A stretch of DNA of 31,582 nucleotides from an uncultured Tissierellia bacterium (GTDB lineage: Bacteria; Bacillota; Clostridia; Tissierellales; Peptoniphilaceae). The translations under genes and the position numbers were made by a program. Every line of letters starts with the position of its first letter. The first letter of the stretch is position 1. The notes under the pieces are model-generated. The model made no database searches and was not told the origin of the DNA. It was given only the letters and a program-made list of their open reading frames with translations. Location of the stretch: the NCBI GenBank assembly GCA_902489145.1, contig CABTYV010000012.1, positions 1 through 31,582 of the forward strand, read 5' to 3'. Below are positions 15,041 to 23,512 of the stretch, piece after piece.

Positions 15041-17032
15041 CTAAGAAAGATAGAAAATTGGGACAGATGCGTGCTCAGCCCATTGGCAAACCCGCTGGTG
15101 ACAGGTCATCAGGAGAATTTGCCTTTTGGCGCATTGGGGGTCCTGCTGCAAAAAATCTAAAACATTCCCCAGTCGCTGGTCATCATAGGCGAGAAAGGGA
15201 TCGTCAAGAAGCAGAGGCAGGGTTCCCTTGGGGTCGAGTTGATCTAAAAGGGCAATGCGCAGGCTAAAGTAGGCCTCCTCCTCCGTCCCCTTCGAAAGAA
15301 GTGCTCGAAATTTTAACCCTTCCTCTTCCGTCTCCTCCAGGGTTGGGACAAAATCTTCGTTGCTATAAAGATGACTATATTTGCCCGCACTGATCGCCGT
15401 GAGGACTTCCGAAGCCCGCTTTTCCAGCTGGGGCTGCCAGGCTTTGGCCTGTAAGTGATCCAGTCGTCCCATGGCCTCGAGGGCCAAAGTAGCCGCCTCA
15501 TAATTCTTTTTTTCCTCCTGCAGGCGTTCCTTCAGATCCCGCAGCTGTTGATGGAGGCTTTCCGACCGTTCCTGCCCGGACAAGGCCGCTTGCAAGGAGG
15601 CCTTCTGCTTGCCCAAGAGGAGGTATTCTTGCAGCAAGGTCTCCTCCTCCTTCTCTTTTTCTTTTTGCGCTTTTAGGAAACGTTCCTCCGCTTTCATGCG
15701 TTCTTCCTGTAAAGCCTGATTTTTCGCCCGAATGCGGTCCCGCTCCTGGTGCAGGACGGTAAGCTTCTGGCTCATCTCTTCAAGCTTTGCTCTGTCTGGT
15801 GCTAATGCCTGCGGTCTGTTTTCCTGCCACTGTAAGCCCTTTTCTCTTTCCAGGAGACGGAGCCGCAAAAGTTCGATCTCCTCTTTTCCGGTTTGACTGC
15901 TGGCCGCTCGCATCAGCTGCCTCCGCCGTCCCCCCCACAGCGCAAGCAGGGTCAAAACGCCCAGGAAGGCAGCCCCCAGCTTGAAAAAGACAGAATAACC
16001 TGGAAAAATAGCCGGAAGCCCCAGAAGGGCCAAGACGCCTCCCGTCAGGAGAAGGGGCAATAGTCCCAAACGATCGGTTTTACTGTTTTCCGCCCATTGC
16101 GCCTCTTTTTCCGCTAACCTGCTGCGCAAGCGATCGATATCCTCTTCAAGAGGCGGTTGCACCTGCCCCTTCTTTATCTGATCGGCCATCGCGCTTTGTA
16201 AACGCGCTTCCTCCTCCATCAAAGCATGGGACCGATCCACCAGAAAATCCAATTTTTCTGCAAAAGAACGGGCGGCCTGCGCTTCTGCCACCCTGGCTTT
16301 TTCCTGTTCCTTTTTGAGCGATGCTTTTTTTTCCGCCCATTGAAGAAGGGATTCTTCCAGCCCTTGTGCTTGCTGCTGCATCTTCTCTTCCGCTAAAGCG
16401 GCCCGCCTCCAGTTCGCCTCTAGGCTCATGGCCTCCGCCTCCAGGGCCGGAACCAGTCCGCCCCGGCCTGTTTTGCTTTGCAGCCGTCGGACCTCCTTTT
16501 CCAGCTGATTTTTTACGCCTTCCAAAGACACGTCTTCTTGGCCCGAGGCGGGAATATTTTTTAATCGGTCTCGCAAGCTTTTTAGGGGGGCGCCACCAGG
16601 TAAAAGGGCGCCCGCCGGGCCCACAAAAAGGCTTCGACAAAAAGCCGCCGCATCCAGGCCCAACAGGAATTCTCCCGGCTGCTCGCCTCGCTTTAGGGGC
16701 AAGGCCTTCCCCAGGGTCTCATCGAAGAGGAGGATTTCATCCTGAGACGCCCGGCCCGCAAAACGGCGATCCAGGCGGATTCGATCTCCCTTCTCCTCCT
16801 CAAAAATGATCTGAATGCGGCTGCCGCCCTGGGGCTCGAGATAGCTTCTCAGATCCTCCAAAGCAAGCGCCTTTTGCTCCTTTCCCCCGTAAAGCGCCAG
16901 AAAAAAAGCATGAAGCAGGGTGGTCTTTCCGGCTTCATTTCCACCAAATCCGATCGAAAAATGGGGGGCGAAGGTCCATTCTGCTTTCGGAAAATGGCCA
17001 ATCGACCAAAGCTTTACCGATTGAAGCTTCAT
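15041..17032 (-). CDS. YhaN/SbcC-like ATPase with membrane segments in its coiled coil
   Basis: 663 aa. The N-terminal half-ATPase has Walker A GGNEAGKT (30-37). About 165-320 and 370-560 are long charged heptad-rich coiled-coil arms. Between them lie two membrane segments (about 322-343 LLPLLLTGGVLALLGLPAIF; about 349-368), and the C-terminal half has Walker B LPLLLDDPF (D610, D611) and a late histidine (TCH). This is the plan of B. subtilis YhaN, an SMC/Rad50-type partner of the YhaO nuclease in DNA repair. YhaN is longer (about 960 aa), so the arms here are short. ATG 17032 follows AAAGGAG and overlaps the yhaO-like stop (ATGA). It is the last gene of a four-gene operon, ending 10 bp before the copA promoter. 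Confidence 0.83.
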   Translation of the reverse strand: MKLQSVKLWSIGHFPKAEWTFAPHFSIGFGGNEAGKTTLLHAFFLALYGGKEQKALALEDLRSYLEPQGGSRIQIIFEEEKGDRIRLDRRFAGRASQDEILLFDETLGKALPLKRGEQPGEFLLGLDAAAFCRSLFVGPAGALLPGGAPLKSLRDRLKNIPASGQEDVSLEGVKNQLEKEVRRLQSKTGRGGLVPALEAEAMSLEANWRRAALAEEKMQQQAQGLEESLLQWAEKKASLKKEQEKARVAEAQAARSFAEKLDFLVDRSHALMEEEARLQSAMADQIKKGQVQPPLEEDIDRLRSRLAEKEAQWAENSKTDRLGLLPLLLTGGVLALLGLPAIFPGYSVFFKLGAAFLGVLTLLALWGGRRRQLMRAASSQTGKEEIELLRLRLLEREKGLQWQENRPQALAPDRAKLEEMSQKLTVLHQERDRIRAKNQALQEERMKAEERFLKAQKEKEKEEETLLQEYLLLGKQKASLQAALSGQERSESLHQQLRDLKERLQEEKKNYEAATLALEAMGRLDHLQAKAWQPQLEKRASEVLTAISAGKYSHLYSNEDFVPTLEETEEEGLKFRALLSKGTEEEAYFSLRIALLDQLDPKGTLPLLLDDPFLAYDDQRLGNVLDFLQQDPQCAKRQILLMTCHQRVCQWAEHASVPIFYLS

Positions 17033-18168
17033 CTCGCTCTCCTTTCTTCTTCTATGCAAGACAAGCCCAGGCGAAGCGCGCGTGCCATGATCTCCTCCGA
17101 AAATCCCTTCTCCTCCTGCAAGCTTCGAAGCGTTTGGTAGAAGCCTTCTGAAAGACTCCTGTTGCGGAATGCCCGGTCCCAGTTCAAGGAAGGCTTGCGC
17201 TCGTCCACCAATTCCAGATCAGCCGCCTCAAACGCCAGCGCCTCCAATACGGGGGATAAGGAAAGCGCCGTTCCGGGATCGAAGAAGCCTTGCAGATGAA
17301 AGCGGTAAAAGTGTGCTCTTCCCCCTTGGTGAATTTTTTCCTGTATCAGGCGGATCAAGGCTTCTTCCGTAGCTTCCTTTTCCAGCAGGAGGGGCAGGTC
17401 GATAAATTGTCCGAAAGAGAGGGGATGAAACTGAAGGCTGCAAAAGTGGCCTCTGGCCTGAGCGAGAAATACCCCTTGAGGGCCAGGGTGACGGAAGCTC
17501 CAAGCAACCGGCACGCCCGCATAGGCATACTGAGTCTGACCCATCCGGTAAATGGGCGAGCGCTGGTGGATATGACCCAGCGCCACATAACACAGGAGAT
17601 CCCTGGGCCAGCTAGTGGGATCAATGGGATGATAGAGGGACGCCTGTCCCTTGGCCACCAAATCTCCATGAAATAAGCCGATATGGGTCCAATCCGGATC
17701 CTGATCGTAGGTGGGATGGGCAAGCCTGGCCCAGCTTTGTTCTGTAAAGAAAGGCCTTTGCACATGGGCGCTTTGAAAGGCGCCCCCATAGACTGACAGC
17801 TTATCCTCGGGAAAGTCCATCCGCTGGGCGGATTGATGAAAAATCAAGACATTTTTCGGCCAGGTCTGCGTTCGATAGGGCGCATCGAAGCTGTCATAGT
17901 CATGATTGCCCGGTGCAATCAGGATACGGAGCGGAGCCGCTTTTTCCATTTGATCGATCAAGGATTGGAGAAGGATCGTTGAAACCGTCCCCTCTAGAAA
18001 ATCCCCCGCAATCAATAGATAATCGACGGCCTCTTCCTGGCAAAGCGCAAGGATTTCTTCAAAGCCTGCGATCAGGTCCCGCTCCCGCCTCTGACCTGCT
18101 TCCCCAAGTCCCTTGAGCTGGATACCCAGGTGCAGATCCGCTGTATGACAAAAACGAATCGGCTTCAT
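17029..18168 (-). CDS. YhaO/SbcD-like DNA repair metallophosphoesterase
   Basis: 379 aa. It has the full Mre11/SbcD phosphoesterase motif set: HTADLHLG (D11, H13), AGDF (D57), GNHDY (N89, H90), FHGD (H168) and GHIHQ (H200, H202), binding two metal ions, usually Mn. After about 245 comes a capping region and a helical C-terminus that should dock the ATPase. Such nucleases process DNA ends, hairpins or protein-blocked ends with an SMC-like partner, here the next gene, coupled by ATGA. It also overlaps the upstream PII-like gene by ATGA (18168-18165), so all three are made in step. I prefer YhaO to SbcD because the partner has the YhaN membrane segments. Confidence 0.87.
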   Translation of the reverse strand: MKPIRFCHTADLHLGIQLKGLGEAGQRRERDLIAGFEEILALCQEEAVDYLLIAGDFLEGTVSTILLQSLIDQMEKAAPLRILIAPGNHDYDSFDAPYRTQTWPKNVLIFHQSAQRMDFPEDKLSVYGGAFQSAHVQRPFFTEQSWARLAHPTYDQDPDWTHIGLFHGDLVAKGQASLYHPIDPTSWPRDLLCYVALGHIHQRSPIYRMGQTQYAYAGVPVAWSFRHPGPQGVFLAQARGHFCSLQFHPLSFGQFIDLPLLLEKEATEEALIRLIQEKIHQGGRAHFYRFHLQGFFDPGTALSLSPVLEALAFEAADLELVDERKPSLNWDRAFRNRSLSEGFYQTLRSLQEEKGFSEEIMARALRLGLSCIEEERRAR

Positions 18169-18866
18169 GAAGAGACTCCATTTGTGGGATTCGTTGTCAA
18201 AAATGGCTGCGGATCCTCTTTCTCCTTATCCTCCGGCATGGAGCCAAAGGTGGATAAACCAGCGGCTGAATAAACCGGCAGAACCACCAAATCTGGAGCC
18301 TGACCCTCAAATGGCACCTCTAAGAGCGCATCCGCCAGGTCATGCACCTTGTCAGTCTCGACCAGGAACCAAACCATATCCCGCTGCGGATCGAAGGCCA
18401 GGTGCAGGGGCAGGCCGGCGCCCCTGCCATGGATAATCGTCCCCCCATAGCAGCCCGCCTCTGCAGCCGCTTCCACTACGTCTCGGCTCCTGCCCTGATC
18501 CGTAATGACAAATAGACAGGCCTGGTCAAAGCCGTCGGGATCAATCCGCTCATCGCGGCGCAGGAGCTCTTCCTGATTGATCCGGCTCAGGGGCAGGGTG
18601 ACAGCAATCCCTCTTGATTTTTTATTGAGCTGAAAATGCTCTTCCATCATGGCAAAAATCGCCGGTAAAAAGGCCTGGTCCACAGGCAATAAAAGCACTT
18701 CCTTCCGCGTCTGATCTAACCCCAAAAAAGACAAGATCTTATTGCGATAGGTGCCCTCTCCCTGGAGCACCAGCCCCCCCTGGATATGAAAGGGTCGAAG
18801 CTCGCTCAACATTGCCTCTGCCTGGCCATGGTTGACCACACAGAGCAAAATACAGGACTGAGACAT
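18165..18866 (-). CDS. Tandem PII-like signalling protein
   Basis: 233 aa made of two PII-like (PF00543-type) units. Each has the glycine signature after its second strand: GGLVLQGEGT at 30-39 and GGTIIHGRGA at 141-150, 111 residues apart. Strands around 56-62 and 163-169 and the final strands (VTLPL; LVVLPVYS) line up likewise. PII proteins bind ATP, ADP and 2-oxoglutarate between subunits and regulate transporters or enzymes; the second unit keeps the canonical GRG, the first has GEG. Neither has an obvious long T-loop with the usual modified tyrosine. The tail (about 205-233) is acidic and unstructured. No amtB or glnA is near. AGGAGGAAGG before ATG 18866 overlaps the GTPase stop region. 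Its ligand and partner are unknown. Confidence 0.72.
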   Translation of the reverse strand: MSQSCILLCVVNHGQAEAMLSELRPFHIQGGLVLQGEGTYRNKILSFLGLDQTRKEVLLLPVDQAFLPAIFAMMEEHFQLNKKSRGIAVTLPLSRINQEELLRRDERIDPDGFDQACLFVITDQGRSRDVVEAAAEAGCYGGTIIHGRGAGLPLHLAFDPQRDMVWFLVETDKVHDLADALLEVPFEGQAPDLVVLPVYSAAGLSTFGSMPEDKEKEDPQPFLTTNPTNGVSS

Positions 18867-18875
18867 CCTTCCTCC

Positions 18876-21491
18876 TTACTCTTTTTCCAATAAATCACCC
18901 AATCTCTGGCCCAGGGGTTCTGCCGCCGCCTGGTCGTAAAAGCGCTTGGACTTCGATTCTAACGTTTGAAAATACTGAAGCAATTCCCGCGCGGACAACA
19001 CAAATGCGCCTTCCTTCCAGGCAATCAGCTGAATCGGTCCATCGGAGGTTGCAACAATCACCTGTTTTTTTCCCGCTTTTTCCTTGGAATAGCGGGCGAT
19101 ATATTGATCCGCTGTCTCCGCTTGTTTGGTATAAACCACGTGCAGACCCGATCGATCCTCCCATTGCTGGGTCGTTCGAGAAACCCGGTAGGCATCGAAC
19201 ACTAAAATCACCTGCCACCCGCTCAGGGCCTGAAGCTGGGCCAGCATATCCATCAGCTTCTTACGACCACTTTCAAAAGCATCTTCCTTCTCCAGCAATA
19301 GTCCTGGCCAGGCATGAAGCACGTTATAGCCATCCACCAGAAGCCAGGAGGGCTGTCCGGGTGGCGGAAGGGGACGAGCCCGGTCCGATCCCTCCTCCTG
19401 CTTCTTTTCCATCTTCGTGGACTGGCGTTCCTTTTGAGCCTCCTCCTTCCGATCCTTCTTTTGTCGGTTGGCATTGGCAAAAAAGGTCTCCTGAAAAATT
19501 CTTTCCATCTCTGCCCGGTCAATAGAGAAGGACAGCGCTTGAGCAGATCGAGGCGGCGGATTTTGTGTCGAAGCGTCCACAGGCGCTCCTGCCTTCTCCT
19601 GGTCGCTGGGTAAATGCGCCCAGCTGGATACCTCCTGCCAGGCGACAGCGATCCCGGCGCCTCGATGACAAAAGATCGAAGAAGGCGGAAAATTCGCATC
19701 CTTTAAAGGATCATAGGTGGATGCCAAAAGGAGGGCTTCCGGATCCTCAGCATTGGTCGGCGGACCTTCCGATAAAAACAACTGTGCCTGTCCAGAGGTT
19801 TGAACATCCAGCTCCTCTAAAAAATCGCGCATCTGACGAAGGCGGCCCCGACCCGACAGCAATACGCGCTCTCCTTTCACCGTCTGTTTGAGATCGCTTA
19901 CCGAGCGTCTCGTAAGTTCTTGCAGGATCCGCCCCAGCCCTTCCAGAGGTAGGTTTAATTCAAAGGAAATCGTCGGCTCTAAAATGATACTGCTTGCCTG
20001 CATGAGTCCCTGGCGCACCGCTCTTCTAGTGGCCTCTGGTAAGTCCCCTCCTGAGGTATGGGGTCCGGTCAAAAGACCCTCCAAAATAAAATGGATGTCA
20101 GTCAAAGGCTCGCCCAGGAGGACGCCGGGAATGGGTTCTTGTAAAACCGCTTCGACCGTCTTGATATCGCCCGCCCGAAGGTTCGAATCCTGTAGGGCTG
20201 ATGAAAAATAATTGCCCGACCCTCGGGGGGCCGGCTCCAGACGGAGCTTAACCTCTGCGTAGTGACGAAGTGGCTCAAAATGACCGATCCCCACGACGCT
20301 ATCCTGGATGGTTTCCTGAAAACGAATGGCAGCCGGCGTAAATTGCACGGCGATGCCCCGTTCGGCCAGACGCTCCTCTAACACCTCGAGCATCACACGG
20401 CCCATGGCAGAGAGCTGGATGGCATGGTCCTCGGCTTCATATTGCAAGGCGAGACTTGGTTCCTCCTCTTCCAGCCTTTTTAGCTGACGGAGCAAGGCCT
20501 CCTCCACCCCACCATCCGTCCGACGCACCTCATAGCGCAAAACCGGTCGAATGGTGGGCGGGATCTGCGGCTGGTCGCCCCAGACCTGTCCTGCATGAAA
20601 ATGTTCGGGCCCCACCAGACTAACCAGCGCGCCGGGCCCGGCTGCATCAAGATGCTCATAGGATTGGCCTTGATAGCGGCGAATTTCATGGATTTTTTCA
20701 TCGCCCAAAAGCTGCTTGACGCGAAGCGTGCCGGAAAGAAGACGAATTTGGCTAAGTCTAATTTCTCCATCATAGCCAATTTTATAGCAGATGGCCCGAA
20801 AGCCCCCCTGGACCGGGAGAGGACGGAGCGTCGCTGCGATTTGATCCAGCAGGGCCTCCACCCCATCGCCGCTCAAAGCGGAGCCGAAGAAAACCGGAAA
20901 GAGCCGATTTTGCCGGATGGCCTCCTCGACCTGGTCAAGCGGGATGGTATCCAGCGCAAAATAGGACTCCATGAGACTCGGATCGGCCAGAGCCATTGCT
21001 TCCATCCGCTGCGATAAAGGCAGTGAAAAAGAAACCGCCCGCTCGTCCAGCTGACTTTGGATGGCCTCCATCAATTCTTTTTCGGATCCCCCGCGGTCCA
21101 TCTTATTGACAAAAAGAAAGAGCGGAATCCGGGCCTTTCGCAGAAGCGACCAGAGGGTTTTGGTATAGCCGACTGGACCGTCCCCGGCATCAATTAAAAG
21201 GATGGCCGCATCTAAGACCGCAAGGCATCTTTCCGCCTCGCTTGCAAAGTCTTTGTGGCCGGGCGTATCGACCAGGATATAGGGCTGATCCGCAATGGAA
21301 AACGATGCGGTCTTGGAAAATATCGTGATGCCCCGCCTGCGTTCAATGCGGTTATGATCCAAAAGGCTGGTCCCCTCATCGACCCGTCCCGCCTTTCGGA
21401 TGGCGCCCGTCGTTTTTAGGATGGCTTCTGCTAAGCTGGTTTTGCCAGCATCCACATACGCAAATAAGCCCACACTAATGGGTTGTTTCAC
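18876..21491 (-). CDS. TetM/EF-G-like translational GTPase fused to a YacP/Rae1-type NYN nuclease domain
   Basis: 871 aa from GTG 21491, chosen because GAAAGGAGG precedes it and the GTPase domain begins at once; the ATG at 21563 lacks a ribosome site. GTPase motifs: AYVDAGKTS (11-19), RRGITI (52-57), DTPGH (75-79), NKMD (129-132). Domains II-V follow to about 640, as in ribosomal protection proteins. After a charged linker (about 670-713) is an NYN/YacP domain from 714: VDGYN (D720), VFDAY (D766), ETADQYI (D795), ATSDGP (D817) and SARELL. YacP of B. subtilis is Rae1, which cuts mRNA in the ribosomal A site, also where TetM-like GTPases bind. The fusion could deliver a nuclease to stalled ribosomes (inference). 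I would not call it tetracycline resistance. It heads the operon, 9 bp before the PII-like gene. Confidence 0.85.
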   Translation of the reverse strand: MKQPISVGLFAYVDAGKTSLAEAILKTTGAIRKAGRVDEGTSLLDHNRIERRRGITIFSKTASFSIADQPYILVDTPGHKDFASEAERCLAVLDAAILLIDAGDGPVGYTKTLWSLLRKARIPLFLFVNKMDRGGSEKELMEAIQSQLDERAVSFSLPLSQRMEAMALADPSLMESYFALDTIPLDQVEEAIRQNRLFPVFFGSALSGDGVEALLDQIAATLRPLPVQGGFRAICYKIGYDGEIRLSQIRLLSGTLRVKQLLGDEKIHEIRRYQGQSYEHLDAAGPGALVSLVGPEHFHAGQVWGDQPQIPPTIRPVLRYEVRRTDGGVEEALLRQLKRLEEEEPSLALQYEAEDHAIQLSAMGRVMLEVLEERLAERGIAVQFTPAAIRFQETIQDSVVGIGHFEPLRHYAEVKLRLEPAPRGSGNYFSSALQDSNLRAGDIKTVEAVLQEPIPGVLLGEPLTDIHFILEGLLTGPHTSGGDLPEATRRAVRQGLMQASSIILEPTISFELNLPLEGLGRILQELTRRSVSDLKQTVKGERVLLSGRGRLRQMRDFLEELDVQTSGQAQLFLSEGPPTNAEDPEALLLASTYDPLKDANFPPSSIFCHRGAGIAVAWQEVSSWAHLPSDQEKAGAPVDASTQNPPPRSAQALSFSIDRAEMERIFQETFFANANRQKKDRKEEAQKERQSTKMEKKQEEGSDRARPLPPPGQPSWLLVDGYNVLHAWPGLLLEKEDAFESGRKKLMDMLAQLQALSGWQVILVFDAYRVSRTTQQWEDRSGLHVVYTKQAETADQYIARYSKEKAGKKQVIVATSDGPIQLIAWKEGAFVLSARELLQYFQTLESKSKRFYDQAAAEPLGQRLGDLLEKE

Positions 21492-21545
21492 CGAAGCCTC
21501 CTTTCGATATTTGACCTGCCCCCTATTCGATCTGGTGTTTTTCGA

Positions 21546-21551
21546 TACAAT
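21546..21551 (+). promoter_or_regulatory. Possible -10 for trmL
   Basis: TACAAT lies 33 bp before the trmL ATG in the 92-bp gap between the divergent GTPase and trmL genes. I find no convincing -35 at 16-18 bp, so this is tentative. AAGGAG (21572-21577) is the ribosome site. I could not pick out a good promoter for the GTPase operon on the other strand. Confidence 0.35.
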
Positions 21552-21583
21552 AAAAGAAATCAAACTAGGATAAGGAGCTGTAC

Positions 21584-22069
21584 ATGAAGCAAAATATGGT
21601 AATTCTTGTGGAACCTGAAATCCCCTACAACACCGGCAATGTCGCTCGCACCTGCGTCGTTTCTCATACCCGGCTGGGACTGGTGCGTCCCTTTGGCTTT
21701 CAGCTCACCGATAAATTGATCAAAAAGGCGGGCATGGATTATTGGCCGCTGGTGGATCTGACCATCTGGGATAGCCTGGATGATTTTGAAGCTGCCATGA
21801 AGAAGATGATTTGCGAAGAGGGCTATCAAGTTCAAATCATTGAAACGACCGGACAAAAAAATATCGGCCAAATGGACGGATCTCGCCCCACCCTCCTCCT
21901 ATTCGGATCGGAATCAAAGGGCCTGCCGCAAGATTTTCTAAGCCGTCACCAGGATCAGATTCTGCGGATCCCCATGCAGAAAACGGAGCGTTCCCTCAAC
22001 CTCTCAAACGCCTGTGCCGTCGCCCTCTACGAGCTGCTTCGCCAGCAGGGCTATCCAGGCCTGCACTAA
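21584..22069 (+). CDS. trmL: tRNA (cytidine/uridine-34-2'-O)-methyltransferase
   Basis: 161 aa, the normal length of this SPOUT-class knotted methyltransferase. The N-terminus ILVEPEIPYNTGNVARTC, the middle LLLFGSESKGLP and the C-terminal knot LRIPMQKTERSLNLSNACAV are all typical. TrmL methylates the ribose of the wobble base in some leucine tRNAs using SAM, aiding codon-anticodon pairing. ATG 21584 follows AAGGAG. It is a single-gene unit, divergent from the translation GTPase, with a hairpin after it. Confidence 0.95.
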   Translation: MKQNMVILVEPEIPYNTGNVARTCVVSHTRLGLVRPFGFQLTDKLIKKAGMDYWPLVDLTIWDSLDDFEAAMKKMICEEGYQVQIIETTGQKNIGQMDGSRPTLLLFGSESKGLPQDFLSRHQDQILRIPMQKTERSLNLSNACAVALYELLRQQGYPGLH

Positions 22070-22076
22070 AGCAAAA

Positions 22077-22103
22077 GGGCAGAGTCTGCTCCTGGCTCCG
22101 CCC
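22077..22103. terminator. Bidirectional hairpin between trmL and pepT
   Basis: GGGCAGAG (22077-22084) pairs with CTCCGCCC (22096-22103) with one mismatch. On the minus strand it is followed by TTTTGCTTT, a fair terminator for pepT; on the plus strand only GATTTCTT follows, so it is weaker for trmL. Confidence 0.65.
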
Positions 22104-22109
22104 GATTTC

Positions 22110-23315
22110 TTAGTCTTTTAGCGTCAAAATTGCTTTTACGACCGCACAAGCCTGGGCCATCTGGTCCAAAGAAATGAACTCATAGATGCCGTGATAATTA
22201 TAGCCCCCCGTAAAAAGGTTGGGCGTAGGCAATCCCTTAAAGGAGAGGCCGGCGCCATCCGTCCCACCCCGAACCGGAAGGACTTGAGCCTCAAGACCGA
22301 CCTGCTGATAGGCCCGAAGCGCCCGGTCTAAAATCTCGGGATGGGCTTCAATTTTTTCTTTCATGTTGTAGTAGGTATCGGTTAGGTCAAGCGCCGCCCC
22401 GATCCCGTACTTCTGATTGATCAGGGCCACCGCCGATGTAAGATAGGCTTTCATTTTTTCAAATTTTGCCCGGTCATGCTCCCGAATCAGATAGGAAAGC
22501 CGTGCTTCCACTACATTGCCCTCTAAAGACAGCAGGTGATAAAAGCCCTCCCGCCCTTCTGTAAAGTGCGCCTTCATCTGGCAGGGCAGGAGCGAATGAA
22601 GATCCATAGCGATCTCGACCGCCGAAATCATGGTGTTTTTGGCCGATCCTGTATGGACATTTTTGCCCTGAATCCGAATCTTAGCAGAAGCTGCGTTGAA
22701 GGTTTCGTATTCAAAGCCTGGTGCAGGCCCCCCGTCGACGGTGAAGGCAAAATCCGCCCCAAAGGCCTCTACGTCGAAATGATCCGCCCCTCGGCCAATT
22801 TCCTCATCCGGGGTAAAGGCAATCTGGACCGTCCCATGGGGCGTTTCCTTCGAGTGAATCAGCTCCTCCACCACACTCATGATAATGGCAATGCCCGCCT
22901 TATCATCCGCTCCCAATAGGCTCTCTGCCCGTGTGGTCATCAACGTTTGTCCCCGCAGGTCAGATAAAAAAGGAAATTCTGACTCTGTTAAGGAAATTTG
23001 ATCATTTAAAGGAATCTCTCCCCCCTGATAGTCAATAATCTGGGGGTCATCCAACCGGCCATAGGCCTCCGGAGACGTATCCATATGAGCAATCAGGCCG
23101 ATCACCGGAAAACCCTCCGCATTTTTTTCCAGCGTCGCATAGACGTATCCATAGGCGTCCTGACGGACGGCCGTCAGGCCCAGCTCCTTCAACTCCTTCA
23201 CCAAAAGTGCGCCAAAGCTCACCTGGCCCTGGCTGGAAGGGCAAGCATCAGACCCTTCATCACTGGTTGTTTCATACGAAACATATCGCTTCAGACGCTC
23301 CACGCAAGCCTTCAT
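22110..23315 (-). CDS. pepT: Peptidase T (tripeptide aminopeptidase)
   Basis: 401 aa from ATG 23315 (AAGAGG 5 bp before it; GTG 23321 overlaps that site). M20B family: AHMDTS (H77, D79), GADDKAG (D137 bridging the two zincs), TPDEEIG (E171, E172) and FTVDGG (D194), with a final metal histidine in YNYHGIYEF. It removes the N-terminal residue from tripeptides in the cytoplasm, the last step in using imported peptides. RGGTDGAGLS supplies the substrate carboxylate-binding arginine. No frameshift or missing ligand is seen. An extended -10 lies upstream. Confidence 0.95.
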   Translation of the reverse strand: MKACVERLKRYVSYETTSDEGSDACPSSQGQVSFGALLVKELKELGLTAVRQDAYGYVYATLEKNAEGFPVIGLIAHMDTSPEAYGRLDDPQIIDYQGGEIPLNDQISLTESEFPFLSDLRGQTLMTTRAESLLGADDKAGIAIIMSVVEELIHSKETPHGTVQIAFTPDEEIGRGADHFDVEAFGADFAFTVDGGPAPGFEYETFNAASAKIRIQGKNVHTGSAKNTMISAVEIAMDLHSLLPCQMKAHFTEGREGFYHLLSLEGNVVEARLSYLIREHDRAKFEKMKAYLTSAVALINQKYGIGAALDLTDTYYNMKEKIEAHPEILDRALRAYQQVGLEAQVLPVRGGTDGAGLSFKGLPTPNLFTGGYNYHGIYEFISLDQMAQACAVVKAILTLKD

Positions 23316-23369
23316 AAACACCTCTTTCTGGAAAAATTCAATCGCTCTCTTGAAATCGACATTTTAATC

Positions 23370-23378
23370 ATTATATCA
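23370..23378 (-). promoter_or_regulatory. Extended -10 promoter of pepT
   Basis: On the minus strand TGATATAAT (23378-23370), a TGn plus consensus TATAAT, lies about 55 bp before the pepT ATG. There is no good -35 at the usual distance, as expected for an extended -10. The start should be near 23363. Confidence 0.6.
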
Positions 23379-23469
23379 TGCTTGTTCCCGCTCTTTACAC
23401 GCAATTTCTGCGTGAAATTCAGCTGGCTTGTCCAGGTTGAAAAAGGGGTGATTTGGATCTTCGAAAAAC

Positions 23470-23499
23470 TTGACCCCCACCCCTTTCTCCTGTTATACT
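23470..23499 (+). promoter_or_regulatory. Promoter of the tRNA-Thr gene
   Basis: TTGACC (23470-23475) and TATACT (23494-23499) with an 18-bp spacer lie 13 bp before the tRNA, so the precursor has a very short 5' leader. It is back to back with the pepT promoter. Confidence 0.75.
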
Positions 23500-23512
23500 A
23501 GGAAGGTAATTC

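Noticed and set aside
16321..16809. 162-aa proline-rich + strand frame opposite the YhaN-like gene
   Set aside because: Shadow of an Ala/Lys/Glu/Arg-rich coiled-coil gene.
18876..21491. Tetracycline resistance (tetM-like) gene
   Set aside because: The likeness is to the GTPase family as a whole; the fused nuclease and operon setting make a resistance claim unsupported.
21492..21563. 24-aa N-terminal extension of the GTPase from ATG 21563
   Set aside because: No ribosome site; it covers most of the short divergent intergenic region. GTG 21491 has GGAGG and starts at the conserved domain.
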